Source: Candidatus Gracilibacteria bacterium
GTDB taxonomy: Bacteria; Patescibacteriota; Gracilibacteria; BD1-5; UBA6164
Reading direction: 5' to 3'
Length of the DNA: 64,000 bases
Assembly: GCA_010119145.1 (NCBI GenBank)
Contig: JAACSU010000007.1
Coordinates: 515,869 to 579,868, forward strand
This document shows positions 13,299-24,255 of the stretch, piece by piece (the first letter of the stretch is position 1; each line of letters begins with the position of its first letter). Both the position numbers and the translations under genes were made by a program. A model generated the notes under the pieces. It was not told where the DNA came from. It saw only the letters and a program-made list of their open reading frames with translations, and made no database searches.

Positions 13299-15398
13299 AT
13301 GATTTTAGAACCTATATATAATCAAGAAATTGCTAAAGTGCTCAATCTCAAAGAGCATCAAGTTTCTACTACTCAAGATATGCTCGACGAATGAGCAACA
13401 GTTCCGTTTATATCCCGCTATAGACAAGAAAGAACGTGATGACTTGATGAAACAGTCATAAGAGCTATTATAGAATTGAGAAAGTGACTTGAACAATTAT
13501 TTAAACTCAAAAATACTGCTCTACAGGGAATTTTTGATCAATGAAAACTCACTCCAGAACTTGAAAGGAATATAGTGAATTCTAATAATATAAAGGAAGT
13601 AGAAGAACTTTACAAACCCTATAAAACAAAAAAGAAAACTCTCGCTATGTTGGCAATAGAAAAGGGATTTCAAATCGTAGCTGACAATTTTAAAAAAAAT
13701 ATATCCAAGATTCCTGATAATTTTTTGGCAAAGTATGATTCTACAGAAATACTAGAAGGAGCGAGTCAGATTATATCAGCTGAAATATCAGCTAATATGA
13801 ATCTTAGACATGCACTGAGAGATGATTTACAATGATATGGAATACTTATTTCTAAAATAAAAACACCAACTGCACTCGCAAAACTTAATAAAAAAGATGC
13901 TGGTCAAGTTTCTAAGTTTGATATATACACGGATTTTTCTAATAGAATAAATTATCTCAAACCCTATCAAATACTTGCTCTCAATAGAGGAGAAAATCTG
14001 TGAATTCTCAATATAAAAATAGAGAAAACAGAGAAAACATACGACATTATTAAAAAAAGATATGCTGGAGAATTAGAAATATCATCACAATTCATTACAG
14101 AGCTTGAAGAGTGACTCAAACTTGGCTATACTACACTATTTAAATCTGTTGAAAATGAAATTAGATGAATTCTCACTGAGCAATGAGAAGACGATGCTAT
14201 CATAACATTTAGTAAAAATCTTGGTCAACTGCTTATGACGAAACCTGAGTATTGAAAAACTATTCTCGCTCTTGATCCTGGATTTGCAGCTTGATGTAAA
14301 ATGGTAGTACTTGATAATCTCTGAAACCCTCTGTATTTTAGTAAAATATTTCTTTCTCAAAAGGATAATTCTAAAATTGAACTCAGTAAAATTATTAAAA
14401 ACTATAACATAGATGTTATAGTTATAGGAAATGGTACAGGTGTGAAAGAATCAACAGAACTTGTTCAAAGTATTTCAGATATAGATATTTATATAGTGAA
14501 TGAATCAGGTGCTTCTGTATATTCTGCAAGTGCTATAGCAGCAGAAGAATTTCCAAATTTAGGAAGTTTAGAAAGGTGAACGGTATCAATTTGAAGAAGA
14601 TTTATAGATCCACTTTCAGAACTTGTAAAAATACCAGTTTGAAGTATAGGAGTATGAATGTATCAACATGATATCAGTGAAAAGAAACTAGAAGAAAAAC
14701 TTTGATATGTCATAGAGGATACCGTGAACGAAGTAGGTATAAATGTTAATACAGCTTCCGTATATGTTCTCTCACATATATCATGAATTACAAAAACTGC
14801 TGCAAAAAAAATATATAATAATAGACCCTATACTTCGAGAGCAGAGCTCAAAAAACAACTCAGTCCAAAAGTATTTAAATTGGCAATTTGATTTCTCAGG
14901 GTTCCACAAAGCAAGGAAATCCTAGATACAACAGATATTCATCCTGAGCAGTATGCACTTGCGAGATTTGTAACAAAACAACAAAATACCATAGAGTCAC
15001 TTGATTCATTTTATAAAAACAATGAGGTAAAAATTAAAGATTTGTACAATGATGCAAATATACAAACTCTAGAATTTATTACTCACAGCCTCTCTCAAGC
15101 AGGAATTGAGAAGAGAGTTCTTTCAAGTCATCAAAAGGCAACTACATTAAGTAACAGTGATTTCAAAGCTTGAGATATAGTGCCATGAATTATTCGTAAT
15201 GTTCTCGCTTTTTGAGCATTTGTAGATATTGGGATGAAGCAAGATGGTCTTGTGCATATATCTCAAATTGCTGATAGATATGTTGCTGATCCAAAAGAAG
15301 TAGTAGAAGTCTGACAAAATATTCGTGTAAAGATTCTCTCAATAGATGAATCAACTGGTAAGATTCAACTTTCACTCAAAGATGCAGTATCTTTGTAA
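13299..15398 (+). CDS. tex: Tex-family S1 RNA-binding transcription accessory protein
   Basis: 699 residues, slightly shorter than typical Tex (about 720-770). In order: the N-terminal Tex helical domain ([31 protein letters not shown]), the YqgF/RuvX-like RNase H fold ([14 protein letters not shown], then [10 protein letters not shown] and [20 protein letters not shown]), the helix-hairpin-helix part ([21 protein letters not shown]), and a C-terminal S1 domain ([21 protein letters not shown]). Tex binds nucleic acids and affects transcription and stress tolerance. TGA codons lie inside nearly every conserved motif. Confidence 0.95.
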
Positions 15399-15456
15399 AA
15401 AATAAAATTCTTAATATAATCAACGTATCACTTTTTATGTATTAATATATAGCTTT

Positions 15457-16017
15457 ATGAAATTTATAGTACTTATTCTCTCTTGTTGAGCTCTTGCTCT
15501 CGTGCTATCGAGCTGTGGTGAAGCAATTGCTCCAGATAGTAATATTTCTTGAAGTACTACTCAAGATGCATCTACTAATCCTTCATTAGATTCTTGAATA
15601 TCTATTCCTTGAATTGAAGATAGTGAAACGAGCAAAATAGAAGAAGTAACAACTATTGAATCAGTAAAATGAGCACCAGTAGTGTTATTTGATTTTACTC
15701 CAAATATGCCGGTATCGTCTCCATTGGAAATAAAATGAAAAGCTCCTCGAAGTTGGTTTTTTGAATGAATATTTCCTGTAGCACTTATGGTGGAAAGTAA
15801 CGATGTCGTTGCGGAAACAGGTGCAAGTGGAGATTGGCTCGTACCAATTAGTGAAAATGCTGAATTAAGTGGAGAAGATATGATTGATTTCACAGCCACA
15901 CTCGATTTTTCTAGTCCACTTGTTACTAAAAATTGAAAACTTCAACTCAGAAGCTATAACCCAAGTGACACAGAAGAAAACAATGATATGATCGAAATTG
16001 ATGTTATATTCGATTAG
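15457..16017 (+). CDS. lipoprotein with Gmad2-like domain (second copy)
   Basis: 186 residues. The lipobox LSSC near residue 20 is followed by a Ser/Thr/acidic linker and a Gmad2 domain (SPLEIKGKAPRSWFFEG, FPVALMVES, ASGDWLVP, DFTATLDF, KLQLRSYNPSD). This copy follows the family consensus better than the one before tex. Probably anchored on the outer face of the membrane. Starts 58 nt after tex. Confidence 0.85.
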
Positions 16018-16088
16018 TTCATACATTTCATACACTTTCACTACAGATACTCAGTAATTTTACAGAGTATTTTTTTAAATAATAAATT

Positions 16089-16490
16089 ATGACTAAAGTT
16101 ACTGGAGGATGTGATTGTGGTAACGTTCGATACGAGGCAGAGTGAGAAATAGATGGAGCAGTGAGCTGTCACTGTAAACAGTGTCAAAAAATACACGGGA
16201 TATACAAACCAATGCTCGTTATTAACAAAACAGATTTAAAAATCACTGAAGATTCAGGACTCAGTTGGTATGAGTCAAGTCCTGACAATAAAAGAGGATT
16301 CTGCAAAGACTGTGGTTCTGCGATATTTAAAAAACCAAATGATGACGCAAAAGCCATGTCTGACAAGATTATGCCATCAGTAGGAAGTCTCGATGATACG
16401 ACACCATGGAAAAACCAACTCAATGTATTTTGTAAATTTAAATGAGAATATTACAATATGCCAGACGGAGAACAAAAAGAAATTATGTAA
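16089..16490 (+). CDS. GFA/CENP-V domain zinc protein
   Basis: 133 residues, one GFA (glutathione-dependent formaldehyde-activating-like, Mss4 fold) domain. Zinc ligands are visible as GGCDCGNVRYEAEG, SCHCKQCQKIHG and FCKDCGSAIF. Family members bind two zinc ions; most small GFA proteins have no known substrate, so a role in formaldehyde metabolism should not be assumed. Confidence 0.9.
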
Positions 16491-16502
16491 TTCAAAAATA
16501 AG

Positions 16503-16523
16503 CTCACGAAAGTGAGTTTTTTT
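16503..16523 (+). terminator. intrinsic terminator
   Basis: Stem CTCAC/GTGAG with a GAAA tetraloop (16508-16511), followed by seven T. Confidence 0.85.
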
Positions 16524-16617
16524 ATTTCTGAAATACAACACTGATGTATTAACTAAATAATTATTACATTATAATAATTTAACCAATTTTTTCTTAATCT
16601 GAGTGAGGAACTAAAAA

Positions 16618-17028
16618 ATGGCGAAAAATAAAACAAAAACTCAAGTTCAAGATGGAGTTAAGAAACCAGTGAGTATGATTCTTAAGCAAGATCATACCTA
16701 TTTCGGACGAGAACTGACGGACAAAGAAAAAGAAATTGTCTATCTAGCTTTTCGGCGTCGTTCAGAGATAAAAACTAAACATGCATATTTCGACCACGGT
16801 GAAGAGCCAACTCTGCTGAGGTTATATCTACTTGGAAGCAAGTTCAATTCAACAGTAGAATTTCTCGTCAAGTACGGTTCTTTCGAACCTTTAATGGGAA
16901 AATCCAAAGGGACTGAAGATATTGAAGTAGGCTTCAACGTTGAGCTCAAGTCAACTCTTATCAAGGGAACAATTCTCCTTGAGGTCCTGAGACGCCAGTT
17001 CAAGGCTACACTTATTATTCCAAGTTAA
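16618..17028 (+). CDS. hypothetical protein, 136 aa, compositionally foreign
   Basis: Begins MAKNKTKTQVQDG and continues as a basic, mixed alpha/beta-looking protein. All nine glycines use GGN codons and none is TGA, unlike every neighbour, and arginines include CGG, CGC and CGT. It therefore reads identically in the standard code and looks recently acquired from an organism without the recoding. It is flanked by its own terminator at 17065-17092. No family recognised. Confidence 0.75.
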   Translation: MAKNKTKTQVQDGVKKPVSMILKQDHTYFGRELTDKEKEIVYLAFRRRSEIKTKHAYFDHGEEPTLLRLYLLGSKFNSTVEFLVKYGSFEPLMGKSKGTEDIEVGFNVELKSTLIKGTILLEVLRRQFKATLIIPS

Positions 17029-17064
17029 GTCATTCTATGACTTGTGCTATGGCTAAAAGAAAAC

Positions 17065-17092
17065 AAAAGAGCCCCCACGTGGGGGCTCTTTT
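17065..17092. terminator. strong GC-rich intrinsic terminator
   Basis: A 28-nt perfect palindrome: A-run, GAGCCCCCAC, GTGGGGGCTC, T-run. It can end the rightward hypothetical gene and the leftward pentapeptide gene. Its GC content stands out against the surrounding DNA. Confidence 0.9.
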
Positions 17093-17095
17093 ATA

Positions 17096-17644
17096 TTACA
17101 TCAACTCTATATCTAACTGGTGAAGCAATCCCTCGCAGTATTCCCTACTAAACTTAGTTTTTGAGAATTTATTGTGTTGTGGATCTATAGAGAAGTTGAA
17201 GCTTCAACGTAAATCTGCATTTTTAAAATTACAGCCAAGAAATGTAGTTTTGAGCAAATCGCAATATCAAAATACTGCATTTTCAAGATAGGTATTAGTG
17301 AAGTCTGATTCTGTAATTTTGCAATCTTCGAAGTGGATACCTTTGAGAGACAGTCAAAAAAAAGAAGTAAGTGTAATAGTACAATCATAAAAATTAAAGT
17401 TTGATAAGAGTCGGTCTATATCTCAAAACTTAAGTCAAAGTATCTTGCATCCCTTGAATCTAATATCATTGAGAGTGGTATTTTTGAGAGTTATATTTGA
17501 AAGATTACACTTTTCAAAAGTACAGTTTGAAAAGTTTTTACGAGAAAAAACATGATTTGAAAAGTTTATTCCCACAAAGTGCACATCTGAAATGTAATCC
17601 TGAGACATAATCTCCTGAATATTTAAATCTGTTATTTTTTGCAT
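17096..17644 (-). CDS. pentapeptide-repeat protein
   Basis: 182 residues, largely A(N/D)LXX-type repeats: successive NFSNCTFEKCNLSN, TLNDIRFKGCKIL, GIHFEDCKITESDFTN, NAVFGYCDLLKTTFLGCNF and KNADLRGSFNFS stretches, with a Phe or Leu every five residues. Such proteins fold as a quadrilateral beta-helix; some mimic DNA and inhibit gyrase, most have no known role. The C-terminal KFSREYCEGLLHQLDIEL looks like the helical cap. Confidence 0.9.
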
Positions 17645-17741
17645 AAATATATCATACGAAAATTCTACAAATAAAAAAATGAATAATACTCTCGCATTAT
17701 TTTATATCTCCCTATAATCAAAGAATAAATTAAATAAAAAT

Positions 17742-19619
17742 ATGTTTCAAGAAATAATAGATGAAATACTTGCGTGTCATGATGAGTTCAGTGAGCATGA
17801 ACTTGCTGAAATTTGTCAGGTTTTTTATGATGAAATACCTGCTAAAATAAAACATGAAACCAAACTCAAACGTACAGCAAAATATATGAGAAGTGAGTTT
17901 GAACTTCATGATACTACTTCAGAACAAAAAACACTTATTATTTGAGCAAATAAACAGTATTCTCTTGAGAGCATACCCAAGTACCTTTTTGAATGAAAAT
18001 CATCTATAGCATCTAGTTTAATAGATATAAACAAGCTCTCAAAATCTATATGAGCTGAACCATTGCTTATAGATGCAAATCTCAAAATAAATACGAATGA
18101 TAAGGTAGCACTTATCGGAAAAAATGGTGCTGGAAAAACAACGCTCCTAAAAATGATTCTCGCAAAAGCTGGAATACTCAAATGAGAGCAGGCTGAGGTA
18201 CTTGATTTAGAAAATATAGACGGAAATATCGAACTCGCTTCTGGGATTAAAATAGGATATCTCTCTCAAGACCTCTTCTGGTCAGATTCAAAAAACACAC
18301 TGAGACAAGAAATGGCAACTATATTTCCAGATATTACGCACAAAATAGAGCGACTTCACAGCTTGCAAGACCAGGCTGAAGCGTGGGAAGAGAGAGAAAC
18401 ACTCAATAAAGAACTTATAGAGTGTGACTGATTTAAAAAAGATATTTTGAGACAAGAAATACTGAGATATTTTGGCATTACAGATGACCAGTTAGATTTC
18501 AATGTTTTACAGCTCTCAGGTGGAGAGCAAACAAAAGTTCAAATTGCTAAGTTTCTCATCACAGAAGTAGATATTTTGATACTCGATGAACCCACGAATC
18601 ATCTAGATATTGATGGTATCATCTTTTTAGAAAAATTTTGCCAAGTTTGGAAAAAAGCGATAGTTTCTATATCCCATGACGTGCAATTTATTAATCATAC
18701 TTGTAAACGAATTGCAGAAATATCTGGAAAACAAATACATAACTATGCTGGGAACTATAATTTTTATATCACAGAAAAACAAGAACGTTACGACAAACAG
18801 ATGCGAGATTTCAATAATCAAGAACGAGATATAGAAACTCAAGAATCCTATATTAATAGATTTAGAGCCAACTCTGCGAAAGCTGCTAGTGTTCAAAGTC
18901 GAATTAAAGCACTGGATAAGGTTGAAAGGCTTCATAAACCAGAAAATGAAACCACTGCAAAGTTTATTACTCTGCAAACAAATATGAGACTTCCAGAAGT
19001 CATTATCCAACTTGAGGAAATAATAGTTTGATATGACTATCCACTGGTGACACTCCCAGAATATATACAGGTACATAAACAGGATAAAATTGGAATCATA
19101 GGGAAAAATGGAGCTGGAAAAACAACACTTCTCAAAACTATTCTTTGAGAACTCACAGCACTTTCAGGAACGAGCCAAATTCACCCTAATCTCAATGTTT
19201 GAAGTTACTGACAAGTATTAGAGGGTCTTGATACTAGTATGAGTATTATTGCAGAACTATCGAAAGAACACGAAAATACTCAAGAAATTAGAACTATGCT
19301 TGGTTGACTCCTCATAACGTGAGACAAAGTAGAACAAGTAATACAAACACTTTCTGGATGAGAACGAGCAAAGGTAGCGCTCACCAAGATGCTGCTTGCA
19401 AAACCTGATATCATTATTATGGATGAACCAACCAATCATCTTGATATCCACTCTAAAGAAGTTATTAAACATATGTTACAATCATTTACTGGTACGACGC
19501 TTATTGTCTCACATGATAGAGACTTACTTGAGTCGGTATCAAACAAACTCTGGCTGATTAAAGAGCAAATCTTAAGTGTATATGATGAACCAGAGAAGTG
19601 ATTCTCAGAAATATTCTAA
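17742..19619 (+). CDS. ABC-F family ATPase, second copy
   Basis: 625 residues. An N-terminal extension of about 80 residues (acidic, helical, EHELAEICQVFYDEIP) precedes two ABC cassettes: GKNGAGKTTLLK, LSGGEQTK, LILDEPTNHLD; then GKNGAGKTTLLK, LSGGERAK, IMDEPTNHLD. The linker has the INRFRANSAKAASVQSR pattern of ABC-F linkers. It is not a close copy of the ABC-F gene at 6942, so the two are distinct paralogues. A ribosome-associated role is known for the family; the specific one is not visible. Confidence 0.92.
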
Positions 19620-19620
19620 A

Positions 19621-19648
19621 AAAAAAGAGCTGCTTAGCTCTTTTTTTT
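19621..19648 (+). terminator. intrinsic terminator
   Basis: An 11-bp stem (19621-19631 with 19636-19646), GCTT loop and T-run, directly after the ABC-F stop. Confidence 0.9.
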
Positions 19649-19671
19649 AAATATAGTTATTTTTGTTGTAC

Positions 19672-21003
19672 TTATTTTTTTTGTACGAGCTTATAAATAT
19701 ATGAATCAACTTGTTTAATTGTTATAGCTCAATCTGGATAAAAGAGTTTTTCTCACTGATCTATGAGTCCATTTATTTTTGCGTATTCTGCGTACGTTGT
19801 ATACCAAAATTGCTTTTCTAAATCATCAAAGGTTACGTATGCAGCCCTTCATGGTACAGTCTCTCAGTTAAAATTCAGAATAAATTTTAGTCACGCAGCA
19901 TGAGATACGGTAGCGCTTGGATTAAAATTATTTTGAGCATCTCATTGAATATATCACTTTCGTTTTGCAAAACATATTTGCTCTTTGTAGTTTGATTCAG
20001 AAATATCTTTAAAACAGTTTTGAGCCCCTGTCCCTCAGCTTATATTTTGGTTAGATAAAAGTATTCAAACTAATTCTTCTCGACTAATTTCTTCTTGATC
20101 AAAGCTTTTATATACACTATCACTTAAATACCATGGATGCTCGAGTTTCTGAGTAGATTCTGTAGATGTTGAGAATACTCACGCTATTGATTTCTCAATA
20201 TTTCAGGTGAGAAGTCACTGTAAAAATATAATACCGAGAAGTGATATCAACCATAAACAAAGCGTCTTTTTAAAAAAGTTGAAATCCTCTTGAAGGAACC
20301 ATGTCCAAGTATCAGTTCATTTTTTATTCTCAAAAATATAGTGTTCCAGTTTCTCTCGTATGGTATAATGTAATTCAGAAATAAAAAATGAATTTCTATA
20401 GAAATGAAATACAAACAGTATAGGAATAAAAACGAGAAAATAAGGTGAAACTATTGAAAGTAATCAGAAAATAACGCATTGAATCATAAGCGTTATAAAC
20501 TCGTTTTTTGATTCATTTTCAAGGTATGAATATTGTTTTTCAACGCTTGTGATTGAAGTCGCATATCATTTACTCATAACAGTAAATGATTCATACCAAA
20601 AATCAAAGATAAATAGTGGAGTCTTATTACTATTTTGTATTAATTCCCCTAAATACTCAGGATTTATATACCGAGTTATATATGGATAATGGTGAATCAG
20701 GTCAGTATAGAGGATACCTCAATCCTTCTTTCTTAAATCCTGAACTCACTTCACGGAGTCTTTTACTAACACCTCTGCTACAACTGCTTTCATTCCCTCT
20801 ACTCTCATAAAATCAAAAAAGGCAGTGAGTTTATTTATTTTTTCGATTGGATGACCTATCTTCTTTGCAAGAGCTACACGCTTATAATGAGTAGAAGTGA
20901 TTGATAGAAATTTTTGGCTATCAGAAATACCTAATAAGAGCAACTTTTCGTTGTATATTTTTTGTATATTTTGGCTATTTTCGGTATGCAATTTATCTGA
21001 CAT
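19672..21003 (-). CDS. DUF4332-like HhH domain, membrane segments and SLH domain
   Basis: 443 residues (456 if the ATG at 21042 is used). The N-terminal 100 residues resemble DUF4332: LLLLGISDSQKFL, YKRVALAKKIG, FFDFMRVEGMKAVVAEVL, a predicted helix-hairpin-helix fold. Two hydrophobic stretches follow (FVFIPILFVFHF region and LCLWLISLLGIIFL). The C-terminal part carries an S-layer homology motif (CFKDISESNYKEQICFAKRKGYIQGD...FNPSATVSHAA) and a weaker second one. SLH domains hold proteins to wall polymers. The start at 21003 is chosen because a weak GAAG lies before it. Standard translation would split it into unrelated pieces. Confidence 0.75.
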
Positions 21004-21123
21004 AATTCGCTTCACAACATAATATTGTATAATTGTTTTCATAATACTTATAAACAGAGAGTTGCACAAATTTTTTAAATAAAAACATTGAAATATTCTT
21101 ACTTCGTTTATATAATAGCCCAC

Positions 21124-21855
21124 ATGAAAACAAAAGCAGAAGAAATAATACATATCTTTTCCGATGGATGAGCCAATCCAAATCCATGACCTGGATGATA
21201 TGGGGTTATTTTAAGATGTGGAGATCATCAAAAAGATATTTCTGCGTGATTTAAAAAAACTACTAATAATCGGATGGAGATTCGTGGAGTAATTGCGTGA
21301 CTTCAAAGTCTGAAAAAACCATCTGTGGTAGTCATTACTACAGATTCTCAGTATACAATCAATGGTATACAAAAATGATGGGCAAAAAAATGGAAAGCAA
21401 ATAATTGGTTTCGTACAGGTTCTCAAAAAGCTCAAAACTGGGATTTATGGGAAATATTGCTCAGTGAAATAGAAAAACACTCCGTGACATTTAAGTGGAT
21501 TAAGTGACACACTGGTCATTTTGAAAATGAGATGTGTGATGAGCTGGCAACTCTTGCAATGAAACGCAGTGACTTATGAGTTGATTTATGATATATTGAA
21601 ACTCCAGTTTCTTCTCAAACGAGTCTTATCTCATGAAGCAAAAAAAACACATCTAAAACAGCCTCGCTCCCCTGAGAAAAAATATGACAAAGCTGTAAAA
21701 AATGTGGAGCAGAACTCGAAAAGAAAATACCAAAACACACAAAAAAAACTCTCGAAAAAAAATATTATTATGCCTATTATCATAATTGTCCAAGTTGCAA
21801 AACCAACTATATGCTTGAGGAAGCAAAACGAGATATAAAAACACTGAAACTATAG
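21124..21855 (+). CDS. rnhA: ribonuclease HI with C-terminal zinc ribbon
   Basis: 243 residues. RNase HI removes RNA from RNA-DNA hybrids. The catalytic domain (1-155) shows FSDGGANPNPGPGGYG with the first Asp, NRMEIRGVIAGL with the Glu (MEIRG rather than the common MELRA), TDSQY with the next Asp, and GHTGHFENEMCDELA with the last His and Asp. The remaining 85 residues are lysine-rich and hold two CxxC pairs (CKKCG and CPSC), a treble-clef or zinc-ribbon tail unusual for bacterial RNase HI. Divergent from the SLH gene. Confidence 0.92.
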
Positions 21856-21870
21856 TTTCAGTGTTTTTTG
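21839..21870. terminator. intrinsic terminator between convergent genes
   Basis: A 10-12 bp stem around TATA (21851-21854) that includes the rnhA stop codon, followed by six T. The msrA stop lies immediately beyond it. Confidence 0.88.
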
Positions 21871-21872
21871 TA

Positions 21873-22367
21873 TTAGCTTGTTATATATGTTGGCCATCTT
21901 ACATAATGACAGGTATATCAATTCGGAGATTTTTGCAGATAATCTTGATGATAGTCCTCAGCAAGATAAAATGCTTCAAATTCTTCAAGACTGGTAACGA
22001 CAGGATTTGGCCATCTCCCAGAATCATTTACTATTTTTATAAAATCCTCGGCCGTTTGTAATTGCTCATCATCTTCAAAAAATATAGCAGAGCGATAGGA
22101 ATCACCTCTATCGTTTCCTTGTTGATTAAGCGTCGTTGGATCGTGGATTCTAAAAAAGTAATCAAGTACCGTAGAATAATCTATCTCATCAGCATCATAC
22201 TCTATTTCAAGAGCTTCAGCATGTCACGCGTGATTTCTGTATGTTGGGTTTTCTGTTTCTCAGCCCATATAGCCAACCCTTGTTCCCATGATTCAAGGAA
22301 AAGCTCGAAAAAGCTCCTCCATTCACCAGAAACACCCTCCTGCTAAATAGGCTTTTTTAGTTTTCAT
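21873..22367 (-). CDS. msrA: peptide-methionine (S)-S-oxide reductase
   Basis: 164 residues. Reduces methionine-S-sulfoxide in oxidised proteins. The catalytic motif GGCFWGMEE is near residue 10 (the glycine after Trp is TGA), followed by [31 protein letters not shown] and FFRIHDPTTLNQQGNDRGDSYRS, all diagnostic. It lies about 20 nt downstream of the zinc alcohol dehydrogenase gene on the same strand and is probably cotranscribed with it. Confidence 0.96.
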
Positions 22368-22390
22368 AAATATGTTTCGTTTAGAATATA

Positions 22391-23437
22391 TTAGCTCAAT
22401 GTACTCATGTCGATAACAAATCTATATCGCACATCTGAGTTTACTACTCTTTCATATGCCGTATCTATTTCCTTCGTATCAGCTGAAATAACTTCTATTT
22501 CAGGAGTGATATCATGCTTTGCACAAAAATCGAGCATTTCTTGGGTTTCTTTGATTCCTCCAATAAGAGAACCAGCATACGAACGTCTTCTTCCAATAAG
22601 TGAACCAACACTCAGTTCCATTTTTTCCGAAGGAACCCCGAGATTTACAAGTGTACCATTCACAGTAAGAAGTGATAAATACTGATCTATATCGAGCTTC
22701 GCTCCAACTGTATTAATTATGAGGTCAAAAGTTTCGTTGTACTCCTCAAATACTGAATCATTTTTAGTATTCACGTGATACGTTGCCCCAAACTTCATTG
22801 AGTCTTCTTTTTTATCATCAGAGTGAGAGAGAACTGTTACCTCAGCACCCATGGCACTCGCGATTTTTACAGCCATATGACCTAGTCCTCCAAGCCCGAG
22901 TACTGCTACTTTTTTCCCTGGTCCAGCATTCCAGTGATGGAGTGGTGAATAAGTTGTGATACCAGCACACAGAAGTGGTGCAGCTTTATCAAGTGGAATA
23001 CTATCAGGAATACTCAGTACAAAATCCTCTTGTACTACAATATACTTCGAGTATCCACCTTGAGTTTTTTCTCCATATTTGTCTTTAGCTCCATAGGTTC
23101 CCGTCATTCCTTTTTTACAAAATTGTTCTTCATCGTTTTTACAGTTGCTACATTCTTGGCATGAGTCGACCATACACCCTACTCAGACTCTATCGTCTTT
23201 TTTATGTTTCGTAACCTCAGAACCAGTCTCAACGACTATACCAGCGATTTCATGTCCTGGAACGAGTGGGAAATCTACTTGTCCCCATTCAGATTTTACG
23301 GTATGAATATCAGAGTGACAGATACCAGAGTATTTTATTTCAATCAAAATGTCTTTTGGCTGTAAATCTCGTCTCTCAATCATCAGTTCTTCAAATGCAC
23401 CTCCCTCTTTTGTAACTCATCGTGCGTGTACTTGCAT
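22391..23437 (-). CDS. zinc-dependent alcohol dehydrogenase (YahK/cinnamyl type)
   Basis: 348 residues, typical of medium-chain NAD(P)H alcohol dehydrogenases that reduce aldehydes. Catalytic zinc ligands are in GICHSDIHT and PGHEIAG; the structural zinc site is CQECSNC...FCKKG; the Rossmann motif is [14 protein letters not shown]-terminal ADIGVPSEK-like elements match the YahK/AdhC subgroup. Together with msrA this suggests an oxidative or aldehyde stress operon (inference). Confidence 0.94.
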
Positions 23438-23522
23438 ATTTTCGTGTAATTAAATGATAAAGTTCCATAATTCTTTTCCGTCATAGATTCTTCCAATTTT
23501 ACACAAACTCTGTATGAAAAGC

Positions 23523-23798
23523 TTAAGAGTTTAGACACTTTATACCAGACAGGAAATAATGAGCTCGCTCAACCGAAATCTCACATGGACGAAATCTATA
23601 TTCTCACTTCACTTTATAGAAATTACCACTTATAATTTCACCCGTTTGGAGATTTCGTGCAAAAAATTTCAGAATTGTATTATTCTGAAGTTTTTCTACC
23701 GTGAGATTATACCTCTCATCTTGAGACAGTACACTATAGTTCCCAGTTTTCAGCTTTTGAATTATCTCGATAGATTCTCTGATTTCTTGTGTATTCAT
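23523..23798 (-). CDS. hypothetical protein, 91 aa
   Basis: Starts MNTQEIRESIEIIQKL and continues through one TGA (23604-23606) to TAA. Pattern of helix then beta strands (LTVEKLQNNTILKFFARN, GEIISGNFYKVKGEYRFR). Looks like a small globular cytoplasmic protein. No family recognised. Confidence 0.65.
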
Positions 23799-23812
23799 AC
23801 TTTGTTTTTATT

Positions 23813-24124
23813 TTACCACAGGCAATCTTGGAAGTCTGTCAGCATATGAAATACGAGTCCAACTCAAATAATTCTCACATATATATTTGGAACAAATATG
23901 AGTCATATATACACTACTATTGCTATATAGCTATGCAGAGGATGAAATCAAATAGAACATCTTGTTGCATCAAATATTGGATCAGCGAGTAAATGATCCA
24001 CATCTACCAGCATAGTCAGTATCATAATTCACCAAGCTTGTTTCCATATACTTCGAAAAAATATGAATGCGAGGATTCATGGGAAGAGGAGGTGGAGAGA
24101 GTAGTGGAGGAGGGGTTGGAGCAT
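23813..24124 (-). CDS. DUF6122-like membrane protein
   Basis: 103 residues, visible only when TGA is read as Gly. The motif [27 protein letters not shown], with several His, Asp and one Cys, is the signature of DUF6122 and of related membrane-bound metal-dependent hydrolase-like proteins. Four hydrophobic segments surround it, and it ends VFHMLTDFQDCLW, where the family has HMxTDxxDC. Function unknown; the conserved His/Asp set implies metal binding. It lies between the MATE gene and the 91-aa gene, same strand. Confidence 0.8.
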
Positions 24125-24210
24125 CAATAGGATTAAATATTTATTTGATTTATTTTTTTAAATTCATTAATCTATTCTAAGAATTTTCTCACTATCCTTA
24201 AATTTTAATC

Positions 24211-24244
24211 AAAAAAAACACTTCAATCTAAAAGTGTTTTTTTT
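24211..24244 (-). terminator. intrinsic terminator after the MATE gene
   Basis: A 9-bp stem (24215-24223 with 24232-24240) flanked by A- and T-runs on both sides, just beyond the MATE stop in the leftward direction. Confidence 0.88.
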
Positions 24245-24255
24245 GAAATATTTTT

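Noticed and set aside
18627-19076. Leftward 149-codon frame inside the second ABC-F gene
   Set aside because: It is antisense to conserved ABC cassette motifs and encodes a low-complexity hydrophobic sequence with no family match.
24065-24160. Rightward glycine-rich mini-ORF (MRGFMGRGGGESSGGG...)
   Set aside because: It is antisense to the N-terminus and upstream region of the DUF6122-like gene, which has strong family motifs.
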